Shown in pieces: positions 47,531 through 61,042 of a stretch of DNA of 64,000 nt (within the stretch, counting starts at the first letter, position 1; each line of letters begins with the position of its first letter). The notes beneath the pieces were generated by a model. It saw nothing but the letters and a program-made list of their open reading frames with translations, did not search any database and was not told the origin of the DNA. Position numbers and translations under genes: made by a program. Source of the stretch: Sphagnum compactum (taxonomy: Eukaryota; Bryophyta; Sphagnopsida; Sphagnales); contig OZ234493.1 in the NCBI GenBank assembly GCA_965153455.1, forward strand, positions 8,484,213-8,548,212, written 5' to 3'.

Positions 47531-48395
47531 TCCCTGTAAGGCACATTCCAATTCATGTTTCAAAGGTTTCAAAGAAAATGAACAAATAGCCCCAAAACTG
47601 GCAATGTTCCCAAATCGGTTTCATAGTCTTGGTTTTATGTTCCCAAAGATCCTCTCAAAGTTACAATTTGATTTGCAAATGGGCTTCCTTCGATGGAGGG
47701 ACGATTTGAGGATGTGAGGATACAGACCAAAAAACTTAGCATTTGAAAAATCATGGGAAGGAGCATCAAAACAAAAAGTTGAACCTACAAAGCAAAAGTG
47801 GGATGTAGAATGAAACTGTAAGGGAAGAGGCTTCTTTGGGCTTCTTTAGTTCCACGCACTAAAATATTCTTAATATGTAGTAAAGTTCACATTTCATGTG
47901 GCAATCAACCAATATACATAAGATGATAGAAAATTTTGTTAGTCCAAAGATATTATTCATATTATGGTGAAATGACTGTACAGTATGATACATGAAAATT
48001 CTCCTTTCCCTCCTTGACAAAAGGGATACCAAGTTGTATACTACAAATTGTAATATATACAAGCTGTGTAATCATTACTGGAAACCAATGTGATTTGATA
48101 CCTGGACCAGGCCCCATCCACCAAAAAGTGTACTGAAGCAACTGCTGTGACATATACCTCCTTGCTTTCAGAAGCAATCAGCAAGACCCAAAGTTGCAAC
48201 ATGATCAGTAGTGATGTGTGTTGAGATTGATAGGCAGGTCCCCTTGGCTTTAATACTGAATGCGCCAATGATGTCAAATACCCGAAAGTATGAAAAGAAG
48301 TGGCCAGCCATTGTAACCCCATGTCAATGCCTACAAGCAATTTCCAATGGACCATTACAAATACTTCTGTAATTGCTATTTCTCCAGACCTGATT
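47531..48395 (-). other. Downstream flank and probable 3' UTR of the OPT gene
   Basis: No reading frame with recognisable content. The portion next to 48396 should be transcribed as the 3' UTR of the minus-strand transporter gene. Confidence 0.4.
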
Positions 48396-51300
48396 CTAAA
48401 ATACAGGGCAGCCTGTCCTAATGATCCCTGGGGCTGTTGGACATGCTGCCAGTGGACAATTGTCCAAGTTTACTCCCCACCAGTTGATTGACTTGTGCTC
48501 CAGTTGGAGTATAAAGTAGACCAACACTCCCATGAATGCAAGCCCAGCATCCAGAGCTGCAGATAGCACATAATTGTAGCGTTGCCACCATGCCTTGCGA
48601 TGCCTGAATATTATGTAGTTGAAGATAAACCCAACCACAAACCAAGAGGTATAATTCACAGCAGTAGCAGGTGGCATTATTCCAGTTGCCCCAATCAGAA
48701 TTGGTGTGTTAATGTAGAGAAGCCATTTTGTCTTGGGGAAGAGCTTGTGAGCCACCCAAAAAGGCACTGGAGCAAGTGCTCCTAGTAAGAAGAACCAGTT
48801 GACTGCCCTGTAAATTCCAAGACTTCCAAACATTCGCTTCGGTCCTATGAGGCCCCAGATGACTGATGCATCAAAAAAGACTGTGTCTGAAGGACAAGTC
48901 CAAGGGCTGTTCTTTGGAAGGAGATCTGGTTCACAAATATTGGTGATGGTTGTGAGCAACCACCAAGCGGTACCCAAATTCACAATGGCAGCAATTACTG
49001 TTCCCATCAACTGCAAATAAAACCAGATACCTATATGAGACCAAGCTCTGAGGTACATGAAATCACCAAACAAGTCAATGAAGACATCGCACAATAATTC
49101 CAAGCCAAGAATGTGAATCTTCCTGACAAATGGTCCAAGCACCCCAAAGTTCTTACCTGAGCATGAAACATAGCATGAGGAGGGATCTTCATATAGTGCC
49201 TGAAAGCAGCCCAGAAAGTATGGAGTTATGAACCTTTAAATGCCATTAATATGGAATCTCCGCAGAATCCTAACCTGAGCTCCATGGTCTGCTGTGGAAT
49301 TATCATGACCTCCAACTTTTCCTTCTGAACTGTATGACTTATGAAGCACGTAATCTAACATAACAGACAGGCAAATGTGTCTAAGTTGCACTCTGTTATA
49401 AAGTAAATTCTTACCCAAGCTTGAAATCAGCCAGAAAATAAACAGCCTGGGCCATACTGATGTAGCCATAGGTTTTGAAGCAGACATTAGCAACAGGTCT
49501 TCCTGGGTAAATATATCCAATCATGTACTCAGTTATGATATTCAGCCCTGGTGTCTGCAGCCCACAGCACTGGTAACTTAATGCATCTTATCCCACCAGA
49601 ACAGATCATACATTGCCTCAGGGCAGCCAAGACTGCATCACAAAGCTCCCAGATCAAAGTGGTACAAGCCAAGGAAAACTTTTCCATTGAACTCTACATC
49701 TCTTGGAGACCTAGAAAGGAAAAGTTTCTGTGGCCCAAAAGTACTGGGGAATGTATATTTGCGGTACATTCAACTCCCCATCCATACTCTTACTCCTTTC
49801 ACCCCTCCTGACCCATTGGTTAATATGAACAGAAGATGAACTGAGTAGAAGAACAATTTTGGTGGCAGGAAATCTAGAGTCATTGAATGACCTGATTAGT
49901 TGTTGCTGTGATGATCCCAATAGGTAGAGTGAAGAAAAGTGCCACCCCACAGGCAAGGAGTACACCCCACCAGCGCAGTTGCAGTTGTTCATTATAGATC
50001 TCACAAGCAGCAATAGACAGGATAATCATGGCTGCAAGCAAGCCCAGGAACCAATACTGAGGCACCTCCTTGTATTCTTTCATCAACCGTGCATGCACAT
50101 CAGGCTTCTCACTTAGAGCTGATTTGCTGCGCTGCCATATTTCCCTGTCAATTGTATGGTATGAACCAAAATTTAGACTTGGCATGCATCCAAATTACTA
50201 GCTCTCCATTGAGACAATGTAGTACAGTTGTGAGAAAAAATACTTCACTTGACAATGCTAGTCATTAGTTGGCAGAGGGATATAAGTACACATATACTCA
50301 TATTGACACTCAGTTTGCAACAAAAGAGGAGGACGTTCAGAGGAATGTACCAGCCGTGGTAGAGTATGACATGGGAGAGAGTAGCAGTAAGAGCTGCAAA
50401 TCCAACCCCATAGGTGAATGCAAAGAAAGTGCTGAGGTGCAAGCGACCATAAGACTCATATGCAGTCTCATTGAGTTGGAACTTGCTATCAATCACCTGA
50501 TTAATGTTGTACTGTTGCCCATTTGCTTGGAAAAATTTGCTAGAGAACACAGGAAATGTCTTGGCGTCATACAAATTGTTCCAGTAGGCAATGGGGGTGA
50601 TCACGTACATGACTAAGATGAAACCAACAAATATGTTGGCTATGGCAAAGAAAGGTGTAGCAAGTGGGCTCAAAAGATAGGATGAAATGGCTGCCCAGTC
50701 CAATGCAATTGCACCCACACCTAGACCCCTATATCCAGACCCAATTTGTTGAGCAGTAACTGAGTTTGGCCATGCCCAGCAAACCCATGATAGAGATGAA
50801 AGCATTCCAAAAAGGTAGCCTGGTAGGGCATAATAGGCAAAGCTACATGTGAGTGCTATGAGGAAGAACTGAGTCCGAGTCATCCCTCCCTTCAGTCTCT
50901 GATCTGTTTCATGGAGAGTCCTGTACAATTGCAAATGATTTCCAGTTGAAATGTACCAGAAAGGCCATAATACCAAAAAACATTCTCCATTTGCATTGAT
51001 TCTTGCTTTCTCTCTCTCTATCCATTCATTCAGTCTCTCTCCTTTCTCCCTACAATATGTTGAAACATGATCAGAAAGTGTACCTGAATAGGGAGACTTG
51101 GACCAAGTTTTGAGGCCACCACATATGAGCAGGCTTGACCAAGTAGCCACGGAAGATTCCTGCCCAACCATATCCAATCATCTGCCATGCCAACAAACAA
51201 CATTACCCAGAGTGACATGAAGAGAATGCGCCACATATGGATGCACAAAGTACAAATTTCTGCCAACTTGAAACATACTCAAGTGTTAGAGATGGCTATA

Positions 51301-52755
51301 CAAATCCATATTCTGGCAACTCAAAATGTACTGGATTTCTTGTTTCAAGTGACATATAGCAACTTGACCTACATGTCACTTCAGTGAACATTTTCCAGCA
51401 AAGTTGCAAACACCACACAAACACTGAAATCAATCCAGAAACTTAACTGAACATGTGAATTTCTTTCTAAAGAATACAAAAATTTGTCCAATTTCAAGAA
51501 AAAAAACAAACTATATCACAGTGGTTCGTCTCACAGATGATCTTGAGAAATCCTTAAAATCCACAGGTGTGATAGTTGTGCATGACATTGACATACATCA
51601 TGAAAAGGGAGCACCCAGCATGTGTGATGCACATCCTCTAATTACTGCAACAAGAAGGACCCATGTCTTTCTTGAAAAAACCATGTGTAAAAAGCTCTAG
51701 AATCACACCAAACATGCTGAATCCACAAAGCAGCAAACACAGCACACATTCCTGTTTTTGTCAACAGAATATTAGTGCCAAGGACATGCCTGGGTCGTAA
51801 TGGTTATTAGCAACCCAACGAAGAAGGTGATCTTCTTCTTGTAGAATGCCTTCACGATGGTCACAATGCCAATGGCATAAGCACCACCCGCCCCAGCATT
51901 AGCAAAGATGGTGATCAAAACGTGCTCCTTGATGTTGAAGGGTCCGGGATTCATGGTCCACTGCCACTTGGTAAAGGGAACCGTAAACTTGGTGGTGGGA
52001 AGAACCGCTGCCATGAGGCGGCCGAGTGGCAGAGCCGCAATCTGAGCGGAGATTGCCGTGACTGTGAGAGGCTCCGTTCTATAGGAGAAGAATTGATTGA
52101 GGAATGCCAGAATCAAGCACGAGAGAACCCCGAGTGTCCACATGCGGAATGTGTACACAGGAGTAGTTGGATCATCGGTGGTGGCCACCGTGAGTGCCAC
52201 TTCCTCAATAGGAGATTGATCATCCACTTGTAGCCGCTCTTCTCCATGCTTCTTCTTCAGCTTTGCATCATCAATATAAGCATATGCTCCAGTGTCTGTG
52301 TGGCCACCAAAACACTACATATCAAAGAGAAACAGAGAGCATCATCCCTCTCAGCAGCAAAGCCTTTACTAATCAGGAACAAAGGTCCAAGTCTTGAGAA
52401 GAACAAAAGAGGAGAGAAACCAGCGCCGGGAACTACTACTTTGATCATCTGTTGCGAGTCTCTGTTGTAGTAGCAGTGAGCACAAAGGAGGTTAGAATAA
52501 GCAAACGCGTCTACACTTCACCGGATCGTCCTCTCTCATGGATCGTCCTCAGCCTGCCGCTCGATGATAGCGAGCGCGGCTTTTCCGCCATGTATCCTGG
52601 TTCCTCACAGGAGCAAATGTCCAACAAAACGTCGTCGTTATGACTACATCTGCGATTTCCTTCGACTCTTAGGAATCCAGCACACATGCTATCTGACTTC
52701 TGCATGTTATGCTGGACTTCCATCCGCCGTCAGTTACAATCCTATGTCGGATACT

Positions 52756-52790
<35 letters not shown>

Positions 52791-53119
52791 TACTCCAGGA
52801 GTGTTCGCAGACACTGCGACCGATAACCGCTCCCTGTTTTCCCCCTAATTTTACAACCAGCACTATTACCACAAAAGAAAACGCACGCGCAGGCACGCAC
52901 ATGGCATCAAGAGTGGTGGAAGATTTCTTGATTATCTTTTTGTTGCCAATAAAGGGAAATCAACCAGCACGCTGAATGTAGATACATACCTACAAGAGTC
53001 ATGGGAATACCGTCATGATCATGAACCTCGACATCGTGAACAACTTGCAAAAGAACTCCAGATGCCTCCGGACTCATGATACTAGGAGGCGGAGGCGGCT
53101 CCTCTTGATGCGGGGCCAT
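48396..53119 (-). CDS. OPT: Oligopeptide transporter (OPT family, plant PT clade)
   Basis: Eight exons give 784 residues: 53119-52990, 52295-51790, 51181-51084, 50920-50351, 50144-49892, 49554-49415, 49199-49157, 49010-48396. The phases sum to an intact frame. It is a multi-pass proton-coupled carrier of small peptides, and of metal chelates in some relatives, in plasma or internal membranes. Seen: [15 protein letters not shown] near the N-terminus, [14 protein letters not shown] at 159-161, [24 protein letters not shown], and the Cys-ending tail GCPVF. The KIPPR motif of the clade reads KIPPH (570-574). The start ATG at 53119 has A at -3 and G at +4; another in-frame ATG is at 53158. Exon 2's donor is GC (CAG|GCATGT). 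The exon 1 to 2 junction could instead be 52994 to 52314, adding five residues. N-terminus is Pro-rich and acidic. Exon 7 is only 43 bp. Confidence 0.92.
52758..52788. repeat. GA microsatellite in OPT intron 1
   Basis: About fifteen uninterrupted GA units. It lies within the first intron of the minus-strand transporter, so the transcript carries CU repeats. Confidence 0.9.
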
Positions 53120-54300
53120 GATTCCCGCAAATTCCTCCGAGAACACCAAATTATGCATGCATGCAGCGGAGGAGGAACCCCGGGACCGAGTTTCTTTTGT
53201 GTCTTCCTAAATATTATTAACCCTCTCACCCGCCGTCCCTCACACCAACGTTGCTGTTTGTGTTGTAACTTGTAAGCCACTCTTCTGGAGTCTCGTCTCA
53301 CCCCTCAGGTGTATACTCTGATTCTTTCTCTTGCAATTCTCCAAATTATCGGATGATCAATCCAAATCCGCCTTACAACAAACCCCAAACCTCATATGGA
53401 CCTCCTCTTCTGCTGCTATTCCGCTTACAACAATCTCCTAAACACCACTATAAGACTTCAACAATTCGACGCCGACCAAAGTAAAACACACACACACACG
53501 AAGCTCTTGAAAATAGGTACATGGCCACAGCTGCTGCATGTAAGCGAAATAAAATTAGGAAAAAACAAAATCATCATCAACAACAACAACAACAACAACA
53601 ACAACCCATCATTTTATCTAATTAGCATTATCCCTCGTACACTACCTACTCGAGATCCTCCTTCTAATTATACCACTGAAGTCGCTAAGTCCATAATCAA
53701 CAACTTAATCATATTTTTTACTACTTTCTTCTGAGGTTTATGCACAAATGCGAATCACAACACGCATGAACTCATGCACCACGTACCTCCTCCTTACACG
53801 TAAAGCAAACTCTCCCTCTCTCTCTCTCTCTCTCGCTCGCTCGCGACGCTCAATAACAAGCATTTTATCACAATGGGTCTAGTACTAGTAGTAGTAGTTA
53901 TTGCTCTTCTGCAATCGATTGATCATGATCTCTCAGCGTCCTTGTAAGAAGATTCTGAACCAAGCTTTGACAGGATCAGCAGATTACTACTCGACCTAAT
54001 TACTGAAAAAATTGTTGCTTGGGGCTGTATTTTTTTGGGACATTTGCAACATGATTCTTCCCAAAAAAGAATTCCAAGAGCAAGAGAGTACACTCACTGA
54101 CAAAAAAACAAAAACAAAAAACAAAAAATTTGCTTGGAAATTCTGTCATTCTGCAAAACTGCCTTACATTCAATCATTCTTCCCAATATCTCAAGTACAG
54201 GATCATAGAGAGTAATTACCTAAAATTTAATTACAATTTTTTTTTTGGGTTGAAGCTTGATATTGTTCTGTCATTTGCATACCTCCTTATATAAGAGAAT
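53120..54300 (-). promoter_or_regulatory. Upstream flank of the OPT gene with simple repeats
   Basis: This includes the 5' UTR and probable promoter, without an identifiable TATA element. CAA trinucleotides lie at about 53578-53604, and CT repeats at 53812-53836 run into gctcgctcgcg. Plus-strand frames at 53396-53734 and 54012-54215 are repeat-driven and not supported. Confidence 0.35.
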
Positions 54301-57300
54301 TCTTCCCTCAAGTTTTAATTAAGGATCAATGAGAGTACTACTCACTTGAAAAATGTTTGTTGCTTGCAAGCCTCCGTTATAAGACTCTCCCATATTCTTG
54401 TAGGAAAGTTTAAGAGAGAGTGCTCATTACTGATCAAATTGTTTGGCTTGGTACTAAATTTGTGCGCTTTTTGTGCAGTTGCTTACATTGTTGTTGTTAT
54501 TGCACAACATTTTGGGATTCCCGGAAGCAAAATTAAGAAAAATTACAATTGGACTAATTCAATCTTCATGTAGCTCAAGTACCAATATATAAACTTGATT
54601 TGATTTTTGAGCTAGGGACTAGAGGATTGAACAGAAAATGCATTGAAATAGTTGTTTCCACACTAAATAGTTTAGGTTTTTTGAAGCATATGTCAAGGTC
54701 TTTTTACATGGCTTCGATGGAGAACAGTTTTCACATTGGAGGGTTCAAGGTTTTTGATGGGTTTGGTGAGGTCTTTGTACATTGCTTGAAGGGAAAACCA
54801 GATTTTGGTAGGTTGGTTTTACAATGGTTGTGTTGGGGAGGCTTCTTTAGAGAAGGTTTAGACACATATGGCGTAAATGCCATATGTGCCATTACCTAAT
54901 GTCAAATTGTCATCTTAATGTACTATACACCACAATGAACAACACATATTATACATTGTAATGGATGAAACGACAAAGTGTATCTCACACACGTGTCATG
55001 AGTTGTGGCCTTTTGTGTGAGAAAAACCACATTCTCTTGCAATCAAGCTTTGTGAGTATTGCAAGGAACAAGTATGGAAGAGGGGTTGCATGAGGTCTTT
55101 AAGGTTTTTGTTTTGGAGAACCACAAAGGGAAGGTAGTGGAGGTGTATGGGTAGTGCATTGTTGTTGTTTGCTTTGTCATTGTCAAGCGTATGGGGTTTT
55201 TTTCATGGAGACATTGTGTTCACATGTTTTCAATCTGCTATGACCTTTTGGCATCGACTATCTATAGCAAGAAAGAGTTGCAAAGTTTTAGGTTTTTGTG
55301 TTGGTGAAGTTGTTTGAACATTTTTCATTGTGAAATTTGTAGAGCTTGGAGAATGTGTCTTTCATTGTGTATTGTTGAAGGAAGTGATTTATTTCAAGGT
55401 TTTTTTGGTGATGTAGGGATATTTTTTTAATGTTGAATATCCATCCTAAAAAGAGAACAAATTCGTGACGATGAATTTTCATCGAAAATGGTTTAGGTAG
55501 GACAAGAATAGGTTTACATAGTATTTCGTCCTACCATGTTCCTTCCCATAATATGCTAAAATGAATTATTCTAAATCAAAATCTGTTATATAACTACCTA
55601 GAATGACATATTTATATAACAACCTTTTCTATGGTTGCAATCTCTTGGATTTTTTGTTTTTTATTTTTATTTTTGTTGCATGCATCTTTTGAAATCTTTT
55701 TATTTTCTTTCTATTGGAAGCTTGCTATTCTATTTTATTTTATTTTTGACAACACTCATGGCCTTTCTTTTCAATTTTAGTTGTATAGTGTAAAAGATGA
55801 AAACACATTTTATTTTTAAACATTTTGATAAATCATTTTTTATTTTTTGTTTATTGTAATTTTGTTAACATAATCACAATTTCAAATATGCATAGAAGTT
55901 TATTGTCACTAGTGGTCCATAACAACGCAGAACCCAAGTATATTTTATACCTAATTGTTAAGAGTGAGAAGCAAATTATGATTACCAATAGGTGCCAGAC
56001 CTTCCCACTCTTAAAGAATAGGTGTAAAAAAATTTCCCCCTTTCAAATCTATGCATGTTTAGATTCATAATAACTTTCACCTTTTGTATTACATATGAGG
56101 TAAGGCATGTTCTTAATGGCTTCCACTAATTTGAAAGTTGAATCTTTGAGTTCCATACCCTACGGGTGTGTAGGCCAAAAACTTAGGGAAGGCACATGGG
56201 AACACGTTTTTTGAAATGTAAAGTATGACGAGTTTTTTCAAATGTGAAGTATGAAAAGCTTTTTTTTCAAATCGCAAAAGATATACATGCAAGAAGGGAA
56301 TGTTGTTTTAATTGACGATCAAATATTTGGTGAAGAAGGTGTGTTCAATTAGAAAGTGAAAACCAAATGGAATGTCTTATGATAGGTATATTTCACAAAT
56401 GAAAGAACATTCTTTTTAAATGCAAGTTCAAATTTAGTTATCATCTTCTTTCAAGCCCTTATTTTGAAAATGTCCCCAACTGAACTTTTACCTTAGATTT
56501 TTTTTTAATTGATTTTGTAACTTAAAAATGAAATGATAGAAGATACGTATTTAATTAAAAATAATTTATTTCAAAAAATATTTGTTATTATATTTTGTGA
56601 TGGGCAAACCCATCCTTTGGGTGGTACTATTACGAACCACCTCAAGGAATAATTAAAGAACAAAAAAAAGTCAAATCATTTTTTTAGGCCCTTTTTTTAA
56701 ATTGTTTTCACAGCTATACATTTTTATTTTTTTCATGTTTATCCATTGCATGCTTTAATAAATGTCTTGAAGTTTATTTGGAATAATAAAAACTGAAATT
56801 TTTAAAATTTTATATTCCAAATTAAAATGGCCCCTTACAAAATCAACAGCTTCAACTTTGAAATTTTATAACTAAATTATATTCAATCAATTAATTTGCA
56901 AATAAAAATTCAAAAATAGAATGACTTCCAAGTTACCTTAGGAAGAAAATTCACAAGAAAATTTTCAAATCATGTTTCAAATTTGTGTTTCTAACCAAAA
57001 AGTTCAAGGAAAAAAAACCAACATTATGTTTTTGAAACTTCTTTTAAATGCAATGATTAGGAACATCAAAATACACAATATTATTGATATTATTGAGATT
57101 TCAAAATCTATGGAACCTAATAAATGTATTCAAAAAAAATTATGAACATGTTTATTTAGGTGTTTCCTATGATTTTTCAAAATTCAATGGATCCAAAAAA
57201 ATTAAGGTGTGATGTTCTTAGCGGTACCATTCAAGGATGGGCTGCCCTGACCTTTTCCACACTCTTTCTAAATTTTTTAATTTCTTATAATTTTGGAAGG

Positions 57301-60090
57301 AATTCAACCATTTCATTTCATGAACTTATTTTAAGAACTAAGTTGGTTCAATCCCATGTGATGTTGATTATTAAAAGAAATTTTTTTAAAATAAAATGCA
57401 AAAAAATAAATTGAAACAAATGTGCATGGGATATGGACATTTACCAACTCATTGAGAAGTGAAAAAAAAGGATATGGTCCCATGCATCATTAGAAGTAGA
57501 CAACTTAACTAACCATTACATTTAGTCATTAAAGTTGACACCTCAAGAATCCCATTTATGGCAAAACTTCTCCTCATTAAAAAGTAAAATAGATTGTTTA
57601 TCGACATTCATGTTCATCAACATTGAAATAGCCAACCACATCCAACATTATATCATTTTCATCAATGATACCCATCTCTTTTATAAAAAATTAATCAATG
57701 GACTACCCTTCTCATGGGCAATATATTATTGCATTAGTTAACCAAATCTTCATAATCATTACAAGCTTATCCAAATTATCAACTCCTAACCCACAACACC
57801 ATATGTTTGACAACACTTTAACTATGCTTAAGATTATTTAATTTTGATTTGGGACCCAAAAATCTTGAAAATTTGTCAAACCACCAAAAAAATGTTTAGA
57901 AATTGTGCTTCGTGGGGCTTCCACAAGTCAAGGGTAACATAGAATCTTCAAGCTTCACATATAAATGGTGGAATGAAAACAATTGATTTTTCAACAACCC
58001 TTGCAAAGTGGCCTCATTTGAAATCACTACCCAAAAACGGAATTGTGATTGTCATCAACTATTGTTGGTTTAATAAGACCATCAATGTTGAGATTCAAGA
58101 ATTGAAATGCAATGTCCAATAATGGCATCAAAGTCTTGCTATCATATTATATCACCATTGTGTGGCCTTCAAATTGACCTTCAAAAAACCAACACAAACA
58201 TTGGTATTATTGTTAGTTTGCATATTGGCATGTTTTGTTGAAAATGTGATGTTTGTCAAGGAACTCTAAGTGCCAAAAGAGCATATCTAACCACTAAAAT
58301 AAGAGTTTGTGCAAAATTGGACATATTGCAGACCTCATCCTTCACATAGGCAATACGTACATTGCCATTGCAAATCCAATCATATCAATGGCTTCAAAAA
58401 GTCCCACTATCACATGACAAGGTGCCCACTATGAGTTTATGAAATTAATCACAAAAGCAAATGTGTCATGTCCAAATCTGGACATCCATAAGTCAAAAGA
58501 AGTTGTAACACAGGAATCCAAAGCTGACATCACCTATTATTCCATGGTTTTGGCCACCAATGAAAGGATGACATGTGAAACCATTTGCATTTGATTTGGG
58601 AACACAACTTGAGGATTTTGACACATGACCAAGTGCCTTAACCATTAATTCCTCACAATAGAAATAGGTATGTAAGTTTTCGCAACAAATAAATGATTTG
58701 TGATGGCCCCATAACCAACACAAAATCTTTTTTTGGATTTTTCTCAACATTATTCCTCGGCAACAAGAATTGAATTAACATTCTTCCATTTACACCAAGC
58801 AATTGGATGGTCAACCAGAATATGTTTCTTCATAGAAATAATCCAAAATTGTATGAAATCCTACCTTCCTCTTTTGGTGGTACTGCTAGAATTATAAGTC
58901 TAGGAAACATAATGGCAAATCACAAAATGCATGTTTTGAGGCATAACATGATCTAGCTTACTACCATCATTCACCACATAAAAATATTAAGGAGAGACAA
59001 CTTGTGGCAAGGTACCCATGCCTTTTAATTCAAGGTCAATTGAATTTTCAACCCTCCCATATAATTTATGCTTCCACATCCAAGTTGCTCAAGGTTACAA
59101 TGCTTTCAAAAGTAAATGGTTTGCTTGACATTAAAATTGAACCAATCATTAGCCCTAAAACCTCAACTAAATTCCTCATTTCCAAGTTATTAGCATCATC
59201 ATAATCTTGCTATGGGTCTTCATTTAAATTGAATGTTCAATCTCTCCCATTTGCACTCTATTTTCGTGCCAAAAAATTTATAATTTAACTCCAAAAATGA
59301 TTGGAAACTTGTTGATCACAAATAGAGACAAACAAAGTGAGTGATTATGGTTCTTGGTGCAATAGGTCAAGTTCACTTTAAAATTATGTAGCAATTTGGT
59401 TTTGAAAACTATGACCTCAAGAATCAAGACCTTCTAACTAAAAGTCTAATGCAAAAATAAGATTTTGATTTCCAAGCACAAAAGTAGGTTTAATAGGAAC
59501 AAGGTTTTGATTCAAGAGCATTTCAAGACTCTCAAGATTGACAAAAATTTCAAACATCCAAATAGATTCCCTTTTAGCAAACACATTGTGAAAAAACCAC
59601 ATAAGCACTCTAGATTTCAAGCAATATGAATACAAAATTGATTTTAAGTCTTCTAAGCAACAAAATTATGGCATTTAACTCTTAACTCCAAGCTTCACAA
59701 AAAATAAGAAACTGGAGATCCTCAAGCATGTCTATCAACTATGAATTTATAACTTGCTATTAAATTGTGTGAAGATCAGTTTGACTCTTGAGAGTTGAAA
59801 GAATGCATTGAAACCAAATTGCATATTCCTGGTACACAATAACAATTCACACTTTTAAAAATTCAACTAACACTCGCAATAACATTGAAGGGAATCACAA
59901 ATAATGATTACAAATGACTTTTGAAGAGGTAAAGCCTTGAAGGAATTTGTCCTAACAAAAAACAAAAGATCAATATCCAGCCTACACTAGTCACAACCCC
60001 AAATTTGACTTCGCATTGTGGTAAAATTTCACACATAAAATAATGATAGACCACTTTGACTGGCCCTTCACAAAAATTTAACGATATCAT
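54301..60090. other. AT-rich spacer, nothing recognised
   Basis: Frames of 61-99 codons are scattered on both strands, the longest at 54600-54899 (plus). That frame contains KVFDGF and WGGFFREGLDTY, weakly recalling a pentatricopeptide repeat, but no second repeat follows. Segments at 57160-57414 and 57535-57741 show no domain. This is likely old repeat-derived DNA. Confidence 0.45.
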
Positions 60091-60091
60091 A

Positions 60092-60430
60092 TTGTGAAAA
60101 TGCTCCCTTTTGCTCATTTGCTAACAGTCCAAGAGCACACTTTTGAACAAAGGACAAGTGACACATTGTATCGTGAAAATACTTCCTTTTGCTCATCTGC
60201 TTACAGTACAAGAGCACACTTTTGAACTACAGATATGTGACACATTGCAGTGCTATTGGGGAACATCATGCATGTGTGTTCTTGGGTGCATCTTGGGGTG
60301 TGCATTGCTCCATCTCCCTCGCTTGAGTGCAATTTCCATTCTCAACCTTGTTCATCACCATTTTTGGCTTAGGCTTTCACAAGTGCTTGAATGTCATCAT
60401 TTTTGGCTTAGGCTTTTACAAGCACTAAAA
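60092..60430. repeat. Two tandem duplications downstream of the RBM39 gene
   Basis: A 79-bp unit is repeated at about 60094 and 60173 ('gtgaaaat', 'ccttttgctcat', 'aagagcacacttttgaac', 'gtgacacatt'). A 39-bp unit with 'atttttggcttaggctttt' is repeated at about 60360 and 60399. Both are imperfect. They sit just beyond the expected 3' end of the RBM39 gene. Confidence 0.8.
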
Positions 60431-60479
60431 GCTTTGAACTTGAAACCTTCAATAAATACATTCCAGTGACTCAAGAAAT

Positions 60480-61042
60480 AAGTAGCCTGAACTCCATTCA
60501 TCACTGGGGTTTCAGAGTTCTGGATATCATATCCTGCATTATGTGTTCGATCTTCTGTGCTCCAACCCTCAGGCTCCATAGTACGAACAAGACAGTCAGC
60601 TAGCTTTCCGTCTGCTGTGCTAAAATACAACTGCTGTATACTCATCTTTCAATAAACACAAGAAATGACTATACATATGGATCTCTCAAAAAACATAAAC
60701 AAACATAGTCAACAGACAGTGATGACACCAGAGAAATAGCAAGAATGCTCTTTGTCAAAAAGCCAGAAGACAGCTAATTGATCTCAACCAGAAATTAAAC
60801 TGCAATAGATGATACTGAAAAGCTGAGCCACTGAAATTTGCAAGGCTTTTTGTACCACAGTACATAACTTTGACATTGAGAAAAGGCCCTTAAAACAAAT
60901 GATCATCCAAATCTTCTTCAGTTGTAAACATCTAAGACACTGATCACTTAAAAGAACTTTAAAAAAACATGAGCAAAATGTGCAGGACCACTCCAGCATC
61001 CTATGTTCTTTCCTTGCCTTTCGAGTCCCTGACACTCCTTGA
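60480..61042 (-). other. Probable 3' UTR of the RBM39-like gene
   Basis: The segment directly downstream of the stop codon has no supported gene. A minus-strand frame at 60397-60645 (82 codons) and another at 60784-61035 show no domain and fit untranslated sequence. The polyadenylation site cannot be fixed by eye. Confidence 0.4.

Noticed and set aside
54600-54899. Possible pentatricopeptide-repeat fragment (KVFDGF, WGGFFREGLDTY)
   Set aside because: Only one weak repeat-like match, with no neighbouring repeats in any frame; too little to annotate.
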